From contig NZ_JAAOYM010000001.1 in assembly GCF_011761185.1 (NCBI RefSeq), positions 3,906,001 to 3,970,000 on the forward strand: a DNA stretch of 64,000 nucleotides. Direction: 5' to 3'. Position 1 is the first letter of the stretch, and each line of letters opens with the position of its first letter. A model generated the notes under the pieces. The model saw nothing but the letters and a program-made list of their open reading frames with translations, did not search any database and was not told the origin of the DNA. Source of the stretch: Saccharomonospora amisosensis (GTDB lineage: Bacteria; Actinomycetota; Actinomycetes; Mycobacteriales; Pseudonocardiaceae). Of this stretch, positions 18,264-27,849 are shown in pieces. The translations under genes and the position numbers were made by a program.

Positions 18264-18920
18264 GTGCGCACCGTGACCGCCGTGACCACCGCGCGCTCCA
18301 ACGTCGTTCTCGGCGCGGTGCTCCTCGCGGTCTTCGTCGCACTCGGCCTCGTGGTGCGCGGGTCGCCTGGCGTGGTAGACGACGCGCTGCGGGAGACGAT
18401 CGGCGGGCAATGGCAGGGCGCCGTCGGTACCGTCGCCGCCTGGGTGAGCCTGGTGCTGGGCCCGCCGCTTCCGGTGATCACCGGTGTGGCGCTGATCGTG
18501 GTCACCGTGCGCCTACGGCAACTCGACGACCCGAGGACGCGGACCCTGCTCCGCGTGTTGATCCTGCTCGTCGCATGCCGGATCACCAGTGTCGTCGCCA
18601 AGCCGATCTTCGCGAGAGACCGCCCTCGCACTTACCCCGACGCGTTCAGCTACCCCAGTGGGCACGTGGCCTCCGTCGCGAGCACGGGTTTCGCGCTCGC
18701 CGTGCTGTGCGCATGGCTCTACCCGCACCTGGTACGGCTGGTGTCGTGGCTTGCCGTCGTGGCCACCGCCCTCGCGGCCGCCGCGAGGGTGGCGCTGGCC
18801 GTGCACTGGCTCACCGACACCGTCGGCGCGGTCCTCGCCGTCGGCGGGGTCGGCCTGCTGGTCGGGGTGGCCCTGAAACTGTTGCCGCCACCTCGCGGCG
18901 GCGTAGCCTCAGCATCGTGA
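18264..18920 (+). CDS. PAP2-superfamily membrane phosphatase
   Basis: The 218-residue protein has about six membrane helices and the three acid-phosphatase motifs: [16 protein letters not shown] and [12 protein letters not shown]. These fit lipid or isoprenoid pyrophosphate phosphatases acting on the outer membrane face. It starts at a GTG seven bases after the TIGR01777 gene, and its stop overlaps the lipB GTG by four bases, so the three genes are one transcription unit. The gene is inserted between the usual Rv2216-lipB pair. Confidence 0.88.
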   Translation: MRTVTAVTTARSNVVLGAVLLAVFVALGLVVRGSPGVVDDALRETIGGQWQGAVGTVAAWVSLVLGPPLPVITGVALIVVTVRLRQLDDPRTRTLLRVLILLVACRITSVVAKPIFARDRPRTYPDAFSYPSGHVASVASTGFALAVLCAWLYPHLVRLVSWLAVVATALAAAARVALAVHWLTDTVGAVLAVGGVGLLVGVALKLLPPPRGGVASAS

Positions 18921-19654
18921 CCGAGACTGCGAACAGATCATGCCGGGCCGACGTCGAACCCGTCGACGTGCGACAGCTCGGCACGATCGACTACCTCCAG
19001 GCATGGGAACTGCAGCGCGGCTACGCCGAGGCACGCGCCGACGGCCGTGGGCCCGACACGATGCTGCTGCTGGAACACCCGTCGGTCTACACCGCGGGCA
19101 AGCGCACCCAGCCGCAGGACCGGCCCACCGACGGCTCGGAAGTGATCGATGTCGACCGCGGCGGCCGGATCACCTGGCACGGACCCGGGCAACTCGTCGG
19201 CTACCCGATCGTGAAGCTCGCCGACCCGATCGACGTCGTGCACTACGTCCGGCGCATCGAGGAAGCTCTCATCAGCGTGTGCGACGAGTTCGGCGTGCGC
19301 ACGGGCAGGATCGAGGGCCGCAGTGGCGTGTGGCTGCCGCGCGACGAGCGGGGCGGCGAACGTAAGATCGCCGCCATCGGGATCCGCGTTCAACGCGGGG
19401 TCACTATGCATGGCTTCGAGTTGAACTGCGACGCCGACCTCGCGGCCTTCGACAAGATCGTGCCCTGCGGCATCGACGACGCGGGCGTGACGTCGCTTTC
19501 GGCCGAGCTCGGTCGTGACGTGTCGGTGGCGGAGGTGCTTCCGGTGGCGTGCAAGGCCGTGTTGGCCGCACTCGACGGCGAACTGCCGGTCAGCGAGGAC
19601 CGGTGGCTGCCGCGATCGCTACAGCCACCGGAAGCCATCGCCGCACCGAGCTGA
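18917..19654 (+). CDS. lipB: Octanoyl-ACP:protein N-octanoyltransferase
   Basis: LipB moves octanoyl groups from ACP to lipoyl domains such as those of SucB. The GTG at 18917 is coupled to the PAP2 gene through GTGA. The 245-residue protein shows [32 protein letters not shown], the catalytic lysine region [22 protein letters not shown] and the catalytic cysteine in FDKIVPCGI. Lengths and motifs fit a functional enzyme. The partner lipA is 3.3 kb downstream rather than adjacent. Confidence 0.95.
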   Translation: MTETANRSCRADVEPVDVRQLGTIDYLQAWELQRGYAEARADGRGPDTMLLLEHPSVYTAGKRTQPQDRPTDGSEVIDVDRGGRITWHGPGQLVGYPIVKLADPIDVVHYVRRIEEALISVCDEFGVRTGRIEGRSGVWLPRDERGGERKIAAIGIRVQRGVTMHGFELNCDADLAAFDKIVPCGIDDAGVTSLSAELGRDVSVAEVLPVACKAVLAALDGELPVSEDRWLPRSLQPPEAIAAPS

Positions 19655-19670
19655 CGGGCGCGCTTAACTC

Positions 19671-20606
19671 CTAGTCGAGCTGGGCCATCACCTGTGAGGC
19701 GATCAACTCCAGATGGTCAAGGTCGGACAGGTCGAGCACCTGCAAGTACAGCCTTTTGACGCCCGTCGTCTCGGTCCACCGGCCGATGGTGTCGACAGCC
19801 TCGGCCGGTGTTCCCGCGACGCCGTTGCGCCTCAGTTCCGAGACGTCCCTTCCGATGGCGTCTGCCCTGCGGGCGAGCTCTGCCTCGTCCCTGCCGACCG
19901 CCACCACGAGCGCGGCCGACCGCACCAGCTTTTCGGGATCCCGCCCCAGCGCCGCCGCTGCCGCGTCCACCCGCTCGAACTGCTCGAGCGCGGTGCTGGT
20001 GTCGTTGAACGGGATGTTGAACTCGTCGGCGTACCGCGCGGCCAGCTCGGGTGTGCGCTTCCTGCCGGTGCCACCAAGGATCACCGGCGGCCGGGGCCGC
20101 TGGGTGGGTTTCGGGAGGGCGGGAGCGTCAACGAGCGTGTAGTGCTTGCCGTTGAAGGAGAACGTGTCACCTTCCGGCGTCTCCCACAAGCCGGTGATGA
20201 TCTCCAGTTGCTCGGCATAGCGGTCGAAACGCTCGCGAAGCGGCGGCAGCGGGATGCCGTAAGCCTCGTGCTCGGCCGCGTACCAGCCGGACCCCAGACC
20301 GAACTCCACCCGGCCACCGGACATCTGGTCCACCTGCGCGACCGAGATCGCCAGCACCGAAGGGTGCCGGAAGGTCGCCGCTGTTACCAGCGTGCCGAGC
20401 CGGATACGGGAGGTTTGACTCGCCAGCCCTGCCAGCGTGAGCCAGGCATCGGTCGGGCCGGGCAGGCCCGACACCGACCCCATCTTCAGGAAGTGATCGG
20501 ATCGGAAGAAGGCGTCGAAGCCCGCTTCCTCGGTCGTCTTGGCGACCCTCAGCAAATCGTCGTAGGTGGCGCCCTGTTGCGGCTCGGTGAAGATCCTCAG
20601 TTCCAC
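19671..20606 (-). CDS. LLM-class F420-dependent oxidoreductase
   Basis: The 311-residue luciferase-like TIM-barrel protein begins at a GTG. It shows AGFDAFFRSDHFL, RIRLGTLVTAATFRHP, QVDQMSGGRVEFGLGSGW and VILGGTGRKRTPELAARYAD, which fit the F420-dependent subgroup (TIGR03560-like) common in actinobacteria. It would transfer hydride to or from F420 on an unknown substrate. It is followed upstream by the TetR regulator on the same strand, so the two may be co-transcribed. Confidence 0.85.
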   Translation of the reverse strand: MELRIFTEPQQGATYDDLLRVAKTTEEAGFDAFFRSDHFLKMGSVSGLPGPTDAWLTLAGLASQTSRIRLGTLVTAATFRHPSVLAISVAQVDQMSGGRVEFGLGSGWYAAEHEAYGIPLPPLRERFDRYAEQLEIITGLWETPEGDTFSFNGKHYTLVDAPALPKPTQRPRPPVILGGTGRKRTPELAARYADEFNIPFNDTSTALEQFERVDAAAAALGRDPEKLVRSAALVVAVGRDEAELARRADAIGRDVSELRRNGVAGTPAEAVDTIGRWTETTGVKRLYLQVLDLSDLDHLELIASQVMAQLD

Positions 20607-20628
20607 CCCGGCGAGCCTAGTCCTCGCA

Positions 20629-21237
20629 TCAGCCGCGTGTGCCGGACCTGACTTGGTGCAGCAGCCTCACGATGACCTCCTGCACCTGTGCACCCACCCG
20701 CTCCGGCTCCGGCGAGCTGGCGATCTCGGTGGCCGCGCTTGACAGCGCACCGAACAGCAGCCTCGAGGTGATCTCCACCGGCACGTCCACGACGTCGCCC
20801 GCGTCGATGAGGTCCTGCAGCCCAGCACGGATCAGGCCGAAGCTGTAGCGGTCCTCGGCCTGCCGCCACCGCTGCCAGCCCATCACCACCGGCGCCTCGT
20901 GTATCGCGATGCGCTGGTAGGCCGGGTCGAGGCAACTGTTGACGAACTCGCGCAGGCCTTCCAGCGCGCGTTCCCACGGCGGCTGCGAGCCGCGCAGAAT
21001 CTTTTCCAGGCGACCTTTCACCTCGGTCTCCACCGCGTCGAACGCGGCTTCGAAAATGGCCTGCTTACCACTGAAGTGGTGATACAGCGCACCTTTCGTC
21101 ACCCTGGCACGCCTGGCAATCTCGTCGAGTGAGGTGCCGGCGTAGCCACGTTTGGTGAACAGCTCCACGGCACTCCTGACCAGCGCCGACCGGGTGGATT
21201 CCGAATAGCTCTCTCGCCTGGACCTCATTGTCGCCAC
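20629..21237 (-). CDS. TetR-family transcriptional regulator
   Basis: The N-terminal helix-turn-helix is clear: ALVRSAVELFTKRGYAGTSLDEIARRARVTKGALYHHFSGKQ is the classic TetR pattern. The rest is a helical ligand-binding domain of about 140 residues. Starts at GTG 21243, GTG 21237 and ATG 21228 are all possible; 21237 has AAGG eight bases upstream. Two dyads, at 21268-21282 and 21299-21313, lie in the divergent region and are probably its operators. It would then control itself and the gene at 21359, and perhaps the F420 enzyme downstream. Confidence 0.88.
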   Translation of the reverse strand: MATMRSRRESYSESTRSALVRSAVELFTKRGYAGTSLDEIARRARVTKGALYHHFSGKQAIFEAAFDAVETEVKGRLEKILRGSQPPWERALEGLREFVNSCLDPAYQRIAIHEAPVVMGWQRWRQAEDRYSFGLIRAGLQDLIDAGDVVDVPVEITSRLLFGALSSAATEIASSPEPERVGAQVQEVIVRLLHQVRSGTRG

Positions 21238-21267
21238 GCTCACAACCTTACGCCCGCGCATCGGCTC

Positions 21268-21313
21268 CATACCGGTGGTATGTTGATCGTGTCAGGTCCG
21301 TACCGGGAGTATG
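21268..21313. promoter_or_regulatory. Two TetR-type operators in a divergent promoter
   Basis: CATACCGGTGGTATG (21268-21282) has perfect six-base arms around a three-base centre. CGTACCGGGAGTATG (21299-21313) matches it at 12 of 15 positions. The copies are 31 bases apart, about three helical turns, between the TetR gene and the gene at 21359. Confidence 0.65.
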
Positions 21314-21358
21314 CCGGAAACCGACGGTATGACCCGGCTCACGGAAGGGGATCAGGCC

Positions 21359-21895
21359 ATGAGCTGGAACGACTTCTACCGCAGGCGAGACGTCATGGAC
21401 GCCGTCCTCAAGCAGGCACGGCGCGACCCACGGGCACCGTTGCCATTCGCCGGGATCAACGGCGCCGAGCAGGCCTTCGACAGCGAGGAGGAACTGCTAC
21501 TGGCCTTGCACTACCGCTGGATGCAGGCGCTGAGCGGGCACCTGCGGGCGGCTGTCGCGGGGCCGGAGGACACCGCCGACGTGCCGGGCGGCTGGGAGCG
21601 CGACCACGTCGAGGCGGTGTCCAAGGCATGGCGGGCGGCCGTTCGCGAACACCCGACGTTGCATGCCGTTCTCGACGCCAACGTCGAGCGATACCCTGCG
21701 CTGCGCCCCGCACACGAGGGCGAGCTTCGCATGCTCGCTCTCACGGCGGGGCTCGCGGACCCGGGCGAACCACGCGACGAGGTGGCACGCATCGGCGGCA
21801 CCCTGGTGGCGCTGCTACGTAGCAAGGGCGCGAGCCCGACCAGGAGTTCCAACCCGGTGAGCGAATGGTTGCGCAGGCTGGCGCCGACCGGATGA
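21359..21895 (+). CDS. Conserved hypothetical protein divergent from TetR
   Basis: The ATG at 21359 (MSWNDFYRRRDVMDAVLKQA) has GAAGGGG upstream; earlier ATGs overlap the operator region. The 178-residue protein is soluble and helix-rich with LHYRWMQALSGHLRAAV and a C-terminal SKGASPTRSSNPVSEWLRRL. No known domain was recognised. Its divergent position and the shared operators suggest that the TetR protein controls it. Confidence 0.72.
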   Translation: MSWNDFYRRRDVMDAVLKQARRDPRAPLPFAGINGAEQAFDSEEELLLALHYRWMQALSGHLRAAVAGPEDTADVPGGWERDHVEAVSKAWRAAVREHPTLHAVLDANVERYPALRPAHEGELRMLALTAGLADPGEPRDEVARIGGTLVALLRSKGASPTRSSNPVSEWLRRLAPTG

Positions 21896-21971
21896 CGCTG
21901 GGGTAGCGGTGCGCGCACGAAGCCGCACACTGTGTTGGCGTGGTGCCAGCAGTTGTAGTTAGCTGTGCGCC

Positions 21972-22922
21972 ATGGCCGAATCGAGCGGGTGGAGCGAGTC
22001 CGACATACCCGATCAGACGGGCCGCACCGCGCTCGTCACCGGCGCCAACTCCGGGCTGGGGCTGCGTACCGCCAGGGTGCTCGCCGCAGCGGGTGCCCAC
22101 GTGCTGCTCGGCTGCCGGTCGACGCGGCGGGGTGAGCGCGCGCTGCACGAGGTCTCAATCCTGGCTCGGACCAAGCCAACACTGGTGACTCTGGACCTCG
22201 CAGACCTGGCGAGTGTGCGCAAGGCGGTCGCGAACGTGCGGGAACTCACCGGCGACGCGCTCGACATCCTCGTCAACAACGCCGGGGTGATGGGGACGCC
22301 GAAGGGAACCACCGTCGACGGGTTCGAGACCCAGTTCGGCACCAACTACGTCGGGCACGCGGCACTCACCTGGTTGCTCATGCCCGCCCTCCGCGGAGGC
22401 ACCGACGCCAGGGTGGTCACGGTGTCCAGCCGCTCGGCGATCGCGGCCCGGCTCAACCTCGACGACCCGAACTTCACACGGCGCAGGTACAACGCCGCTA
22501 CCGCCTACGCGCAGGCAAAGCTGGCCGAGGAAGTGTTCGCCATGGAACTGGACCGGCGGTTGCGCGCGCACGGCGAGCCGGTGTCGAGCCTGGCCGCCCA
22601 TCCCGGTTACGCGGCGACCGGGCTAGCGCAGGGCATGGCACGCTCCTACCCAAACCGGACGGTGCGTCGCGCCGTCGAAGCAGCGGGGCGGGTGGCCGCA
22701 CTCTTCGGCCAGAGCATCCGGCTGGGCGCGCTGCCGCAGCTGTACGCCGCGACAGCACCCGGTGTCAGCGGTGGCGACTACTACGGCCCTCGTGGCCTCG
22801 CCGGGTTGTGGGGACGGCCAGGGCCCGCACGGCCGACCCGCGCGGCGCTGGACCCCTCGCTTGGTGCGCGGCTGTGGGAACTCACCGCGCGATTGACCGG
22901 GATCACGCCCGATCCCGCGTAG
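21972..22922 (+). CDS. Short-chain dehydrogenase/reductase
   Basis: The 316-residue NAD(P) enzyme shows TGANSGLGLRTARVL for cofactor binding, DILVNNAGVMG, a VVTVSSRSA segment with the catalytic serine, and YAQAKLAEE with the Tyr-Lys pair. The layout is that of retinol-dehydrogenase or protochlorophyllide-reductase-like SDRs of actinobacteria. The C-terminal GGDYYGPRGLAGLWG is common in this subgroup. The substrate is unknown. It lies 36 bases before lipA. Confidence 0.9.
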   Translation: MAESSGWSESDIPDQTGRTALVTGANSGLGLRTARVLAAAGAHVLLGCRSTRRGERALHEVSILARTKPTLVTLDLADLASVRKAVANVRELTGDALDILVNNAGVMGTPKGTTVDGFETQFGTNYVGHAALTWLLMPALRGGTDARVVTVSSRSAIAARLNLDDPNFTRRRYNAATAYAQAKLAEEVFAMELDRRLRAHGEPVSSLAAHPGYAATGLAQGMARSYPNRTVRRAVEAAGRVAALFGQSIRLGALPQLYAATAPGVSGGDYYGPRGLAGLWGRPGPARPTRAALDPSLGARLWELTARLTGITPDPA

Positions 22923-22958
22923 TCGTGTGGGACCACGCCACGGGCGTACCCTGAGGCC

Positions 22959-23966
22959 GTGACTGTGGTGCCGGAAGGCAGGAAGCTGCTGCGACTCGAG
23001 GTCCGCAACAGCCAGACGCCGATCGAGAAGAAGCCGTCGTGGATCAGGACACGCGCGCGAATGGGCCCGGAGTACACCGAACTGAAGGGCCTGGTTCGGC
23101 GCGAGGGGCTGCACACCGTGTGCGAAGAGGCGGGCTGCCCCAACATCTACGAGTGTTGGGAGGACAGGGAGGCCACCTTCCTCATCGGAGGTGACCAGTG
23201 CACGCGCCGGTGCGACTTCTGCCAGATCGACACGGGCAGGCCCGCCGAACTGGACACCGACGAGCCTCGCCGGGTGGCGGAGAGCGTGCAGGCCATGGGG
23301 CTGCGGTACTCGACGGTCACCGGGGTGGCCCGCGACGACCTGCCCGACGGCGGCGCGTGGCTGTACGCCGAGACCGTGCGGCAGATCCACGCGATGAACC
23401 CGGGCACCGGCGTCGAGCTGCTGATTCCCGACTTCAACGCCGACGACGAGCAACTCGCCGAGGTGTTCGGCTCGCGGCCCGAGGTGCTCGCGCACAACAT
23501 CGAGACGGTGCCGCGCATCTTCCGCCGCATCCGGCCGGGTTTCCGCTACGAGCGTTCGCTCGAAGTGATCTCGCGGGCGAGGCAGGCGGGGCTGGTCACG
23601 AAGTCGAACCTGATCCTCGGGATGGGTGAGCGGCCCGACGAGGTCGAGCCCGCGATGCGTGACCTGGTGCGGGCAGGCTGCGAGATCCTCACCATCACCC
23701 AGTACCTGCGGCCCTCCGTCCGACACCACCCGGTGGACCGCTGGGTCAAGCCGGAGGAGTTCGTCGAGCACACCAGGGCCGCGGAGGCGCTCGGCTTCGC
23801 CGGGGTCATGGCCGGTCCGCTGGTGCGCTCCTCCTACCGTGCGGGCAAGCTCTATGCCCAGACCAAGCAGCACCGAGGCGAACCGCTGCCGGACAATCTC
23901 CAGCACCTGGCCGCCGCCGCGCCCGCCGCGCAGGAGGCCAGCAGCGTCCTCGCCCGGCAACGATGA
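22959..23966 (+). CDS. lipA: Lipoyl synthase (radical SAM)
   Basis: LipA inserts two sulfurs into octanoyl-lysine on lipoyl domains. The 335-residue protein shows both iron-sulfur clusters: the auxiliary set C55, C60, C66 ([12 protein letters not shown]) and the radical SAM set C81, C85, C88 (CTRRCDFC). [18 protein letters not shown] and the C-terminal [11 protein letters not shown] with the auxiliary-cluster serine region complete the family pattern. It starts at a GTG. The lipoyl domains of SucB are its obvious substrates. Confidence 0.97.
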   Translation: MTVVPEGRKLLRLEVRNSQTPIEKKPSWIRTRARMGPEYTELKGLVRREGLHTVCEEAGCPNIYECWEDREATFLIGGDQCTRRCDFCQIDTGRPAELDTDEPRRVAESVQAMGLRYSTVTGVARDDLPDGGAWLYAETVRQIHAMNPGTGVELLIPDFNADDEQLAEVFGSRPEVLAHNIETVPRIFRRIRPGFRYERSLEVISRARQAGLVTKSNLILGMGERPDEVEPAMRDLVRAGCEILTITQYLRPSVRHHPVDRWVKPEEFVEHTRAAEALGFAGVMAGPLVRSSYRAGKLYAQTKQHRGEPLPDNLQHLAAAAPAAQEASSVLARQR

Positions 23967-24093
23967 ACGGGGAGCGTGGATGATCCCCGGGACAACCCTG
24001 AGATCGGGTGAACCCGAAGAGCGCTAATGTCGTCGTAGTGGTGACAGCGTCGCGGGGGGAACGCGCCGCGGGACGACACACAAGGGGACGCCG

Positions 24094-24750
24094 GTGGTAA
24101 CCGATCTGCTCGACTGGCTGCAGAGCCAGCCTCAACCCGCGCTCGTCGGAGCCACCGGACTACTCGTGTTGCTCGAGTGCACCATCGGGCTCGGGTTCAT
24201 CGCGCCGGGCGAGTCCGGCCTGCTGGTGGCCGCCACCACCGCGACGACCGCACCCCGATTCCTGACCCTGTGGGTCGTCGTCACCGCCTGCGCGGGCATC
24301 GGCGACTCCATCGGGTACGCGATCGGTAGGAGATACGGGCCACGCCTGCGCGAGACCAGGCTCGTCCAACGTTACGGCACCGACGCCTGGGACAAGGCGA
24401 CCCGGTTCCTGCAGCGACGCGGCGCGTGGGCGGTGTTCTTCGCCCGGTTCCTTCCGGTGGTACGGACGCTGACCCCGGCGGCGGCAGGCACGTCGGGGCT
24501 GCCCTACCGCAAGTTCCTCCCCGCCGTCGTCTCCGGCGCGGCGGCCTGGTCGTTGCTGCACATCAGCCTTGGAGCCGCGCTCGGCGAAGCGGCGAGGCGA
24601 GTGGAGGGCGTGCTCAGCACCGGCGGCATGATCGTGGTCGGCGCACTCGCGGCCGTGGCCGTGGTCGCGCTCGTTCGGTACAAGCGCAGGAAGCTCGCCG
24701 CTCGGCTGGCAGCCCAGCCGAGCGGCGAGCCTGTCGCCCGTCAGGACTGA
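24094..24750 (+). CDS. DedA-family membrane protein
   Basis: The 218-residue protein has an E-x-G-like IGLGFIAPGESGLLVAA, GDSIGYAIGRRYGP, and the RFLPVVRTLTPAAAGTSGLPYRKF amphipathic segment that defines DedA/SNARE-associated proteins, plus four or five hydrophobic spans. Such proteins take part in lipid-carrier or phospholipid flipping. AAGGGGA precedes the GTG start. The C-terminal tail is short and basic (KRRKLAARLAAQPSG). It is convergent with the acyl-CoA dehydrogenase gene across 24 bases. Confidence 0.9.
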   Translation: MVTDLLDWLQSQPQPALVGATGLLVLLECTIGLGFIAPGESGLLVAATTATTAPRFLTLWVVVTACAGIGDSIGYAIGRRYGPRLRETRLVQRYGTDAWDKATRFLQRRGAWAVFFARFLPVVRTLTPAAAGTSGLPYRKFLPAVVSGAAAWSLLHISLGAALGEAARRVEGVLSTGGMIVVGALAAVAVVALVRYKRRKLAARLAAQPSGEPVARQD

Positions 24751-24774
24751 GATCCCGAGATCCCCGTACCTGAC

Positions 24775-26709
24775 TCAGCGCGTGGCCGAGAGGTAGCGGC
24801 GCGCGACGTTGTCGTGTTGCGAAGCGCCGGCCCGCCAGTCGGCGATCCACGGGCCGGTCCCCTCGCTCGGGTCGAGCACGCCTGCCTCCAGCCAGCTGTA
24901 CCGGCCGTCGAGCACCGCCTTGGCCAGTCGCCTGTCGCCGGAGTCGGTGTTGTACCACAGCTCGTCGAACAGCCGAGCGATCCGCAGTCGCGATTGCTCG
25001 CAGAACGCGTCGGCGAGTTCGTAGGCCGACGCACCGCGCTCGGCATCGTCCTCGCGCTCCATCTCGGCGCGTACGCAGCTGGCCGACATCGCGAACAACT
25101 CCGCACCGATATCGACGATCCTGGCGAGGAACGCCTGCCGTTTCTCCAGCCCGGCCTGCCAGCGGGCCATGCCATAGAACGTCGACCGCGCCAGTTTCCT
25201 TGCCGTGCGTTCGACGAACCGAAGATGCCCGGCCAGCGGCCCGAACTCCCGAAACGACGTCGGTAACTGGCCCTTGCCCGCAACGAGTTGCGGCAGCCAG
25301 CGCGCGTAGAACCCGCTGGCCTTGGCCGCGGCGGTCGCCTTGCTGCGAAGGTCGGCCTCGGCATCGGCGAGGTCACCCGCCGCGCCGAGGTGCGCGTCAA
25401 CCGCCTCCCTCGCGATGAGCAGGTGCATGATCTCCGTCGAACCCTCGAAGATCCGGTTGATCCGCAGGTCCCGGAGCAACTGCTCGGCGGGTACCGCGCG
25501 CTCCCCGCGTGCGGCCAGCGACTCCGCCGTCTCGTAACCGCGGCCACCACGGATCTGCACCAGCTCGTCGGCGATCAACCAGGCCATCTCACTTGCCCAC
25601 AGCTTCGCCAGCGCGGCCTCGATGCGGATGTCGTTCCTGCCCTCGTCGGCCATGTGCGCCGAGAGATCCACCACGGCCTCCAACGCGTACGTCGTGGCCG
25701 CGATGAAGGAAATCTTTCGCGCTACGGCCTCGTGGTCGCCGACGGGCTTGCCCCACTGCACCCGTTCCGCAGACCACTGCCTTGCGATCTTGAGCGCCCA
25801 CTTGCCCGCGCCAGCGCAGGAGGCGGGCACGGACAACCTTCCCGTGTTCAGCGTCGCCAGCGCGATCCGCAGTCCCTTGCCCTCGCCGCCGACGACGTTC
25901 TCCTTGGGCACCCGCACCTTGTGGAAGCGGGTGACGCCGTTCTCGATGCCGCGCAGTCCCATGAACGCGTTGCGCCGCTCCACGGTGATACCCGGCGAGT
26001 CCGCCTCGACGATGAAGGCCGTGACACCGCCGGGGTGCCCCTCGCTCTTGGGCACCCTCGCCATGACCACCAGCAACTCGGCGACAACGCCGTTGGTGGT
26101 CCACAGTTTCACACCGTCGAGTTCGTAGGCCTTCCCGTCGGAGGTGGGCGTCGCCAATGTCGCCAGTCTGGCCGGATCGGAGCCCACGTCCGGTTCGGTG
26201 AGCAGGAACGCCGACACCGCACCCTTGGCGCAGCGCGGCAGGTACTTCTCCTTCTGCTCCGGCGTGCCTGCCAGCTTCAACGGCTCCGGTACGCCGATGG
26301 ACTGGTGTGCCGACAGCAGCACGCTCAGGGTCGAGTGCACCGACCCGACCAGCATGAGCGCCTGGTTGTACGCCACCTGGGTCAGTCCGAGCCCACCGTA
26401 GGGCTCGGGGATCTTGATGCCGAAGCAACCGAGTTCGGCCAGGCCCTTGACGTAGGTGTCAGGAATGCGGGCCTCCCGCTCGATCACCGCGGGGTCGAGG
26501 GTTTCGCAGTACTCCCGCAGCCTGGTGAGGAACCGCTCGGCTTTCGCGGCCTCCTCCGAACTGGGCCTCGGGTGCGGGTGGACGAGATCCATCCGGAAGC
26601 GGCCGAGGTACAGCTCCTTGGCGAACGAGGGCTTCTGCCAGCCGCTCTCCCTCGCCTCCTCGGCGACCGCCCTGGCTTGCTTCTCCGTGACCTGCGTGTG
26701 GTCGGTCAT
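24775..26709 (-). CDS. Acyl-CoA dehydrogenase, very-long-chain-like
   Basis: The ATG at 26709 is supported by GAGGAGGA upstream and gives 644 residues, longer than the usual 380-400. The core shows GIKIPEPYGGLGLTQVAYN, FLLTEPDVGSDPARLAT, LWTTNGVVAELLVVMARV, ENVVGGEGKGLRIALATLN and RIFEGSTEIMHLLIAREAVD with the probable catalytic Glu. The extra 200-residue C-terminal domain (from about residue 445) is that of VLCAD/ACAD9-type enzymes. It should oxidise long acyl-CoAs in beta-oxidation. It stands alone and is convergent with the dedA-type gene. Confidence 0.92.
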   Translation of the reverse strand: MTDHTQVTEKQARAVAEEARESGWQKPSFAKELYLGRFRMDLVHPHPRPSSEEAAKAERFLTRLREYCETLDPAVIEREARIPDTYVKGLAELGCFGIKIPEPYGGLGLTQVAYNQALMLVGSVHSTLSVLLSAHQSIGVPEPLKLAGTPEQKEKYLPRCAKGAVSAFLLTEPDVGSDPARLATLATPTSDGKAYELDGVKLWTTNGVVAELLVVMARVPKSEGHPGGVTAFIVEADSPGITVERRNAFMGLRGIENGVTRFHKVRVPKENVVGGEGKGLRIALATLNTGRLSVPASCAGAGKWALKIARQWSAERVQWGKPVGDHEAVARKISFIAATTYALEAVVDLSAHMADEGRNDIRIEAALAKLWASEMAWLIADELVQIRGGRGYETAESLAARGERAVPAEQLLRDLRINRIFEGSTEIMHLLIAREAVDAHLGAAGDLADAEADLRSKATAAAKASGFYARWLPQLVAGKGQLPTSFREFGPLAGHLRFVERTARKLARSTFYGMARWQAGLEKRQAFLARIVDIGAELFAMSASCVRAEMEREDDAERGASAYELADAFCEQSRLRIARLFDELWYNTDSGDRRLAKAVLDGRYSWLEAGVLDPSEGTGPWIADWRAGASQHDNVARRYLSATR

Positions 26710-26828
26710 CGGTCCTCCTCGCCGTCGGCAGCTCATCGCATGTGACCAGTGTTACTCAGCGGTAGCGGATCCGAAACCCGGAGAACGAATGGACAACCTG
26801 CCCCATCGGGGGAGGCATCATTGAAGGC

Positions 26829-27598
26829 ATGGCCGGTGCCGAGGAGTTTCAGCAGGCAAGGCGCCTGCTCGCGGCCGCATGCCGCATCGTTGTCATGACA
26901 GGAGCCGGGGTGTCCACGGAATCCGGTATCCCGACTTTCGCGGCCCCAACGGGGTCTGGACGCGTGACCCCGGCGCGGAGCGGCGCTCCGACATCAACTC
27001 CTACCTCAACGACAGGCAGGTACGGGAGCAGACCTGGCGCGCGCGGGTGGAACATCCCGGCTGGCAAGCCCACCCCAACCCGGCCCACACCGCGTTGGTG
27101 GACCTGGAACGGTCCGGCAAGCTGTCGTCGATCATCACCCAGAACATCGACGGGCTGCATCAGAAGGCTGGCTCGGACCCGGCTCGGGTTATCGAACTGC
27201 ACGGCACGATGTTCGAGACCGTGTGCCTGAGCTGCTCCGATCGACGCGACATGCGCCGCGCGCTCGACCGGGTGCGGGCGGGCGAGACCGACCCGCCGTG
27301 TGAGGTCTGCGGTGGCATTCTGAAGTCGGCCACCGTCTCCTTCGGTCAGTCGCTCGACCCGCTGGTCCTGGACAAGGCACGGGTGGAGGCGGTGTTCTGC
27401 GATGTGCTGCTCGTGGCAGGCAGTTCCCTCACCGTGCAACCGGCGGCAGGCCTCGTCGGTCTCGCCGCCAGTTCAGGGGCGAGCGTCGTGGTGTGCAACG
27501 CCTCCGAAACGCCCTACGACGACGCGGCGGCAGCGGTGCTGCGTGGCCCGCTCGGCGAGGTGTTACCCGACCTGGTCGGCAGCGTGAGGCCGGACTGA
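26829..27598 (+). pseudogene. Sir2-family NAD-dependent deacylase with a one-base frameshift
   Basis: The first frame encodes MTGAGVSTESGIP, the NAD-binding start of a sirtuin, then loses similarity. A second frame, shifted by one base, encodes DFRGPNGVWTRDP, IITQNIDGLHQKAG, ELHGT, two zinc CxxC pairs (CLSC, CEVC) and LLVAGSSLTVQPAAGL. The normal GIPDFRGPNG motif is restored by adding one G at the CCGAC sequence around 26933. A repaired gene would encode 256 residues, a normal length. Either the gene is recently broken or the assembly has lost one base. Neither fragment alone holds both NAD-binding and catalytic parts. Confidence 0.88.
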
Positions 27599-27643
27599 AC
27601 CGGGTGGAACCCCGGCCCCTACCTTCCGGGGCCCACCCGGGTT
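27598..27643 (+). terminator. Long hairpin after the sirtuin gene
   Basis: AACCGGGTGG at 27598-27607 can pair with the ACCCGGGTT-type arm ending at 27643, with an inner CCCCGG/CCGGGG stem. It begins at the stop codon. The rest of the 251-base gap to the MFS gene shows no gene. Confidence 0.6.
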
Positions 27644-27849
27644 GGAGCCCTCCGCATCACGTCCCCGCTCGATCCCCCGCGGTCGCCGACAACGCTGCAG
27701 AAAGGTCACTCAGGGCACTTGGCCGAGCCGGTGTCAGCGGCCCCGCCGTGGCCACTCCGCGCGGCGAATGACCTCGTAGCAGGCTCTCCTAACGTCTACC
27801 CGCTCGCAGTGGGTACTGCCAGATGGCGCAATAAGTTCGAGAGCCAACC

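Noticed and set aside
24775-26709. Fusion of acyl-CoA dehydrogenase with an unrelated C-terminal domain
   Set aside because: The extra 200 residues are the normal C-terminal domain of VLCAD/ACAD9-type enzymes.
26879-27598. An intact sirtuin starting at 26879
   Set aside because: That frame lacks the GAGxS NAD-binding motif, which lies in the other frame just upstream, so the fragment could not be a working sirtuin.
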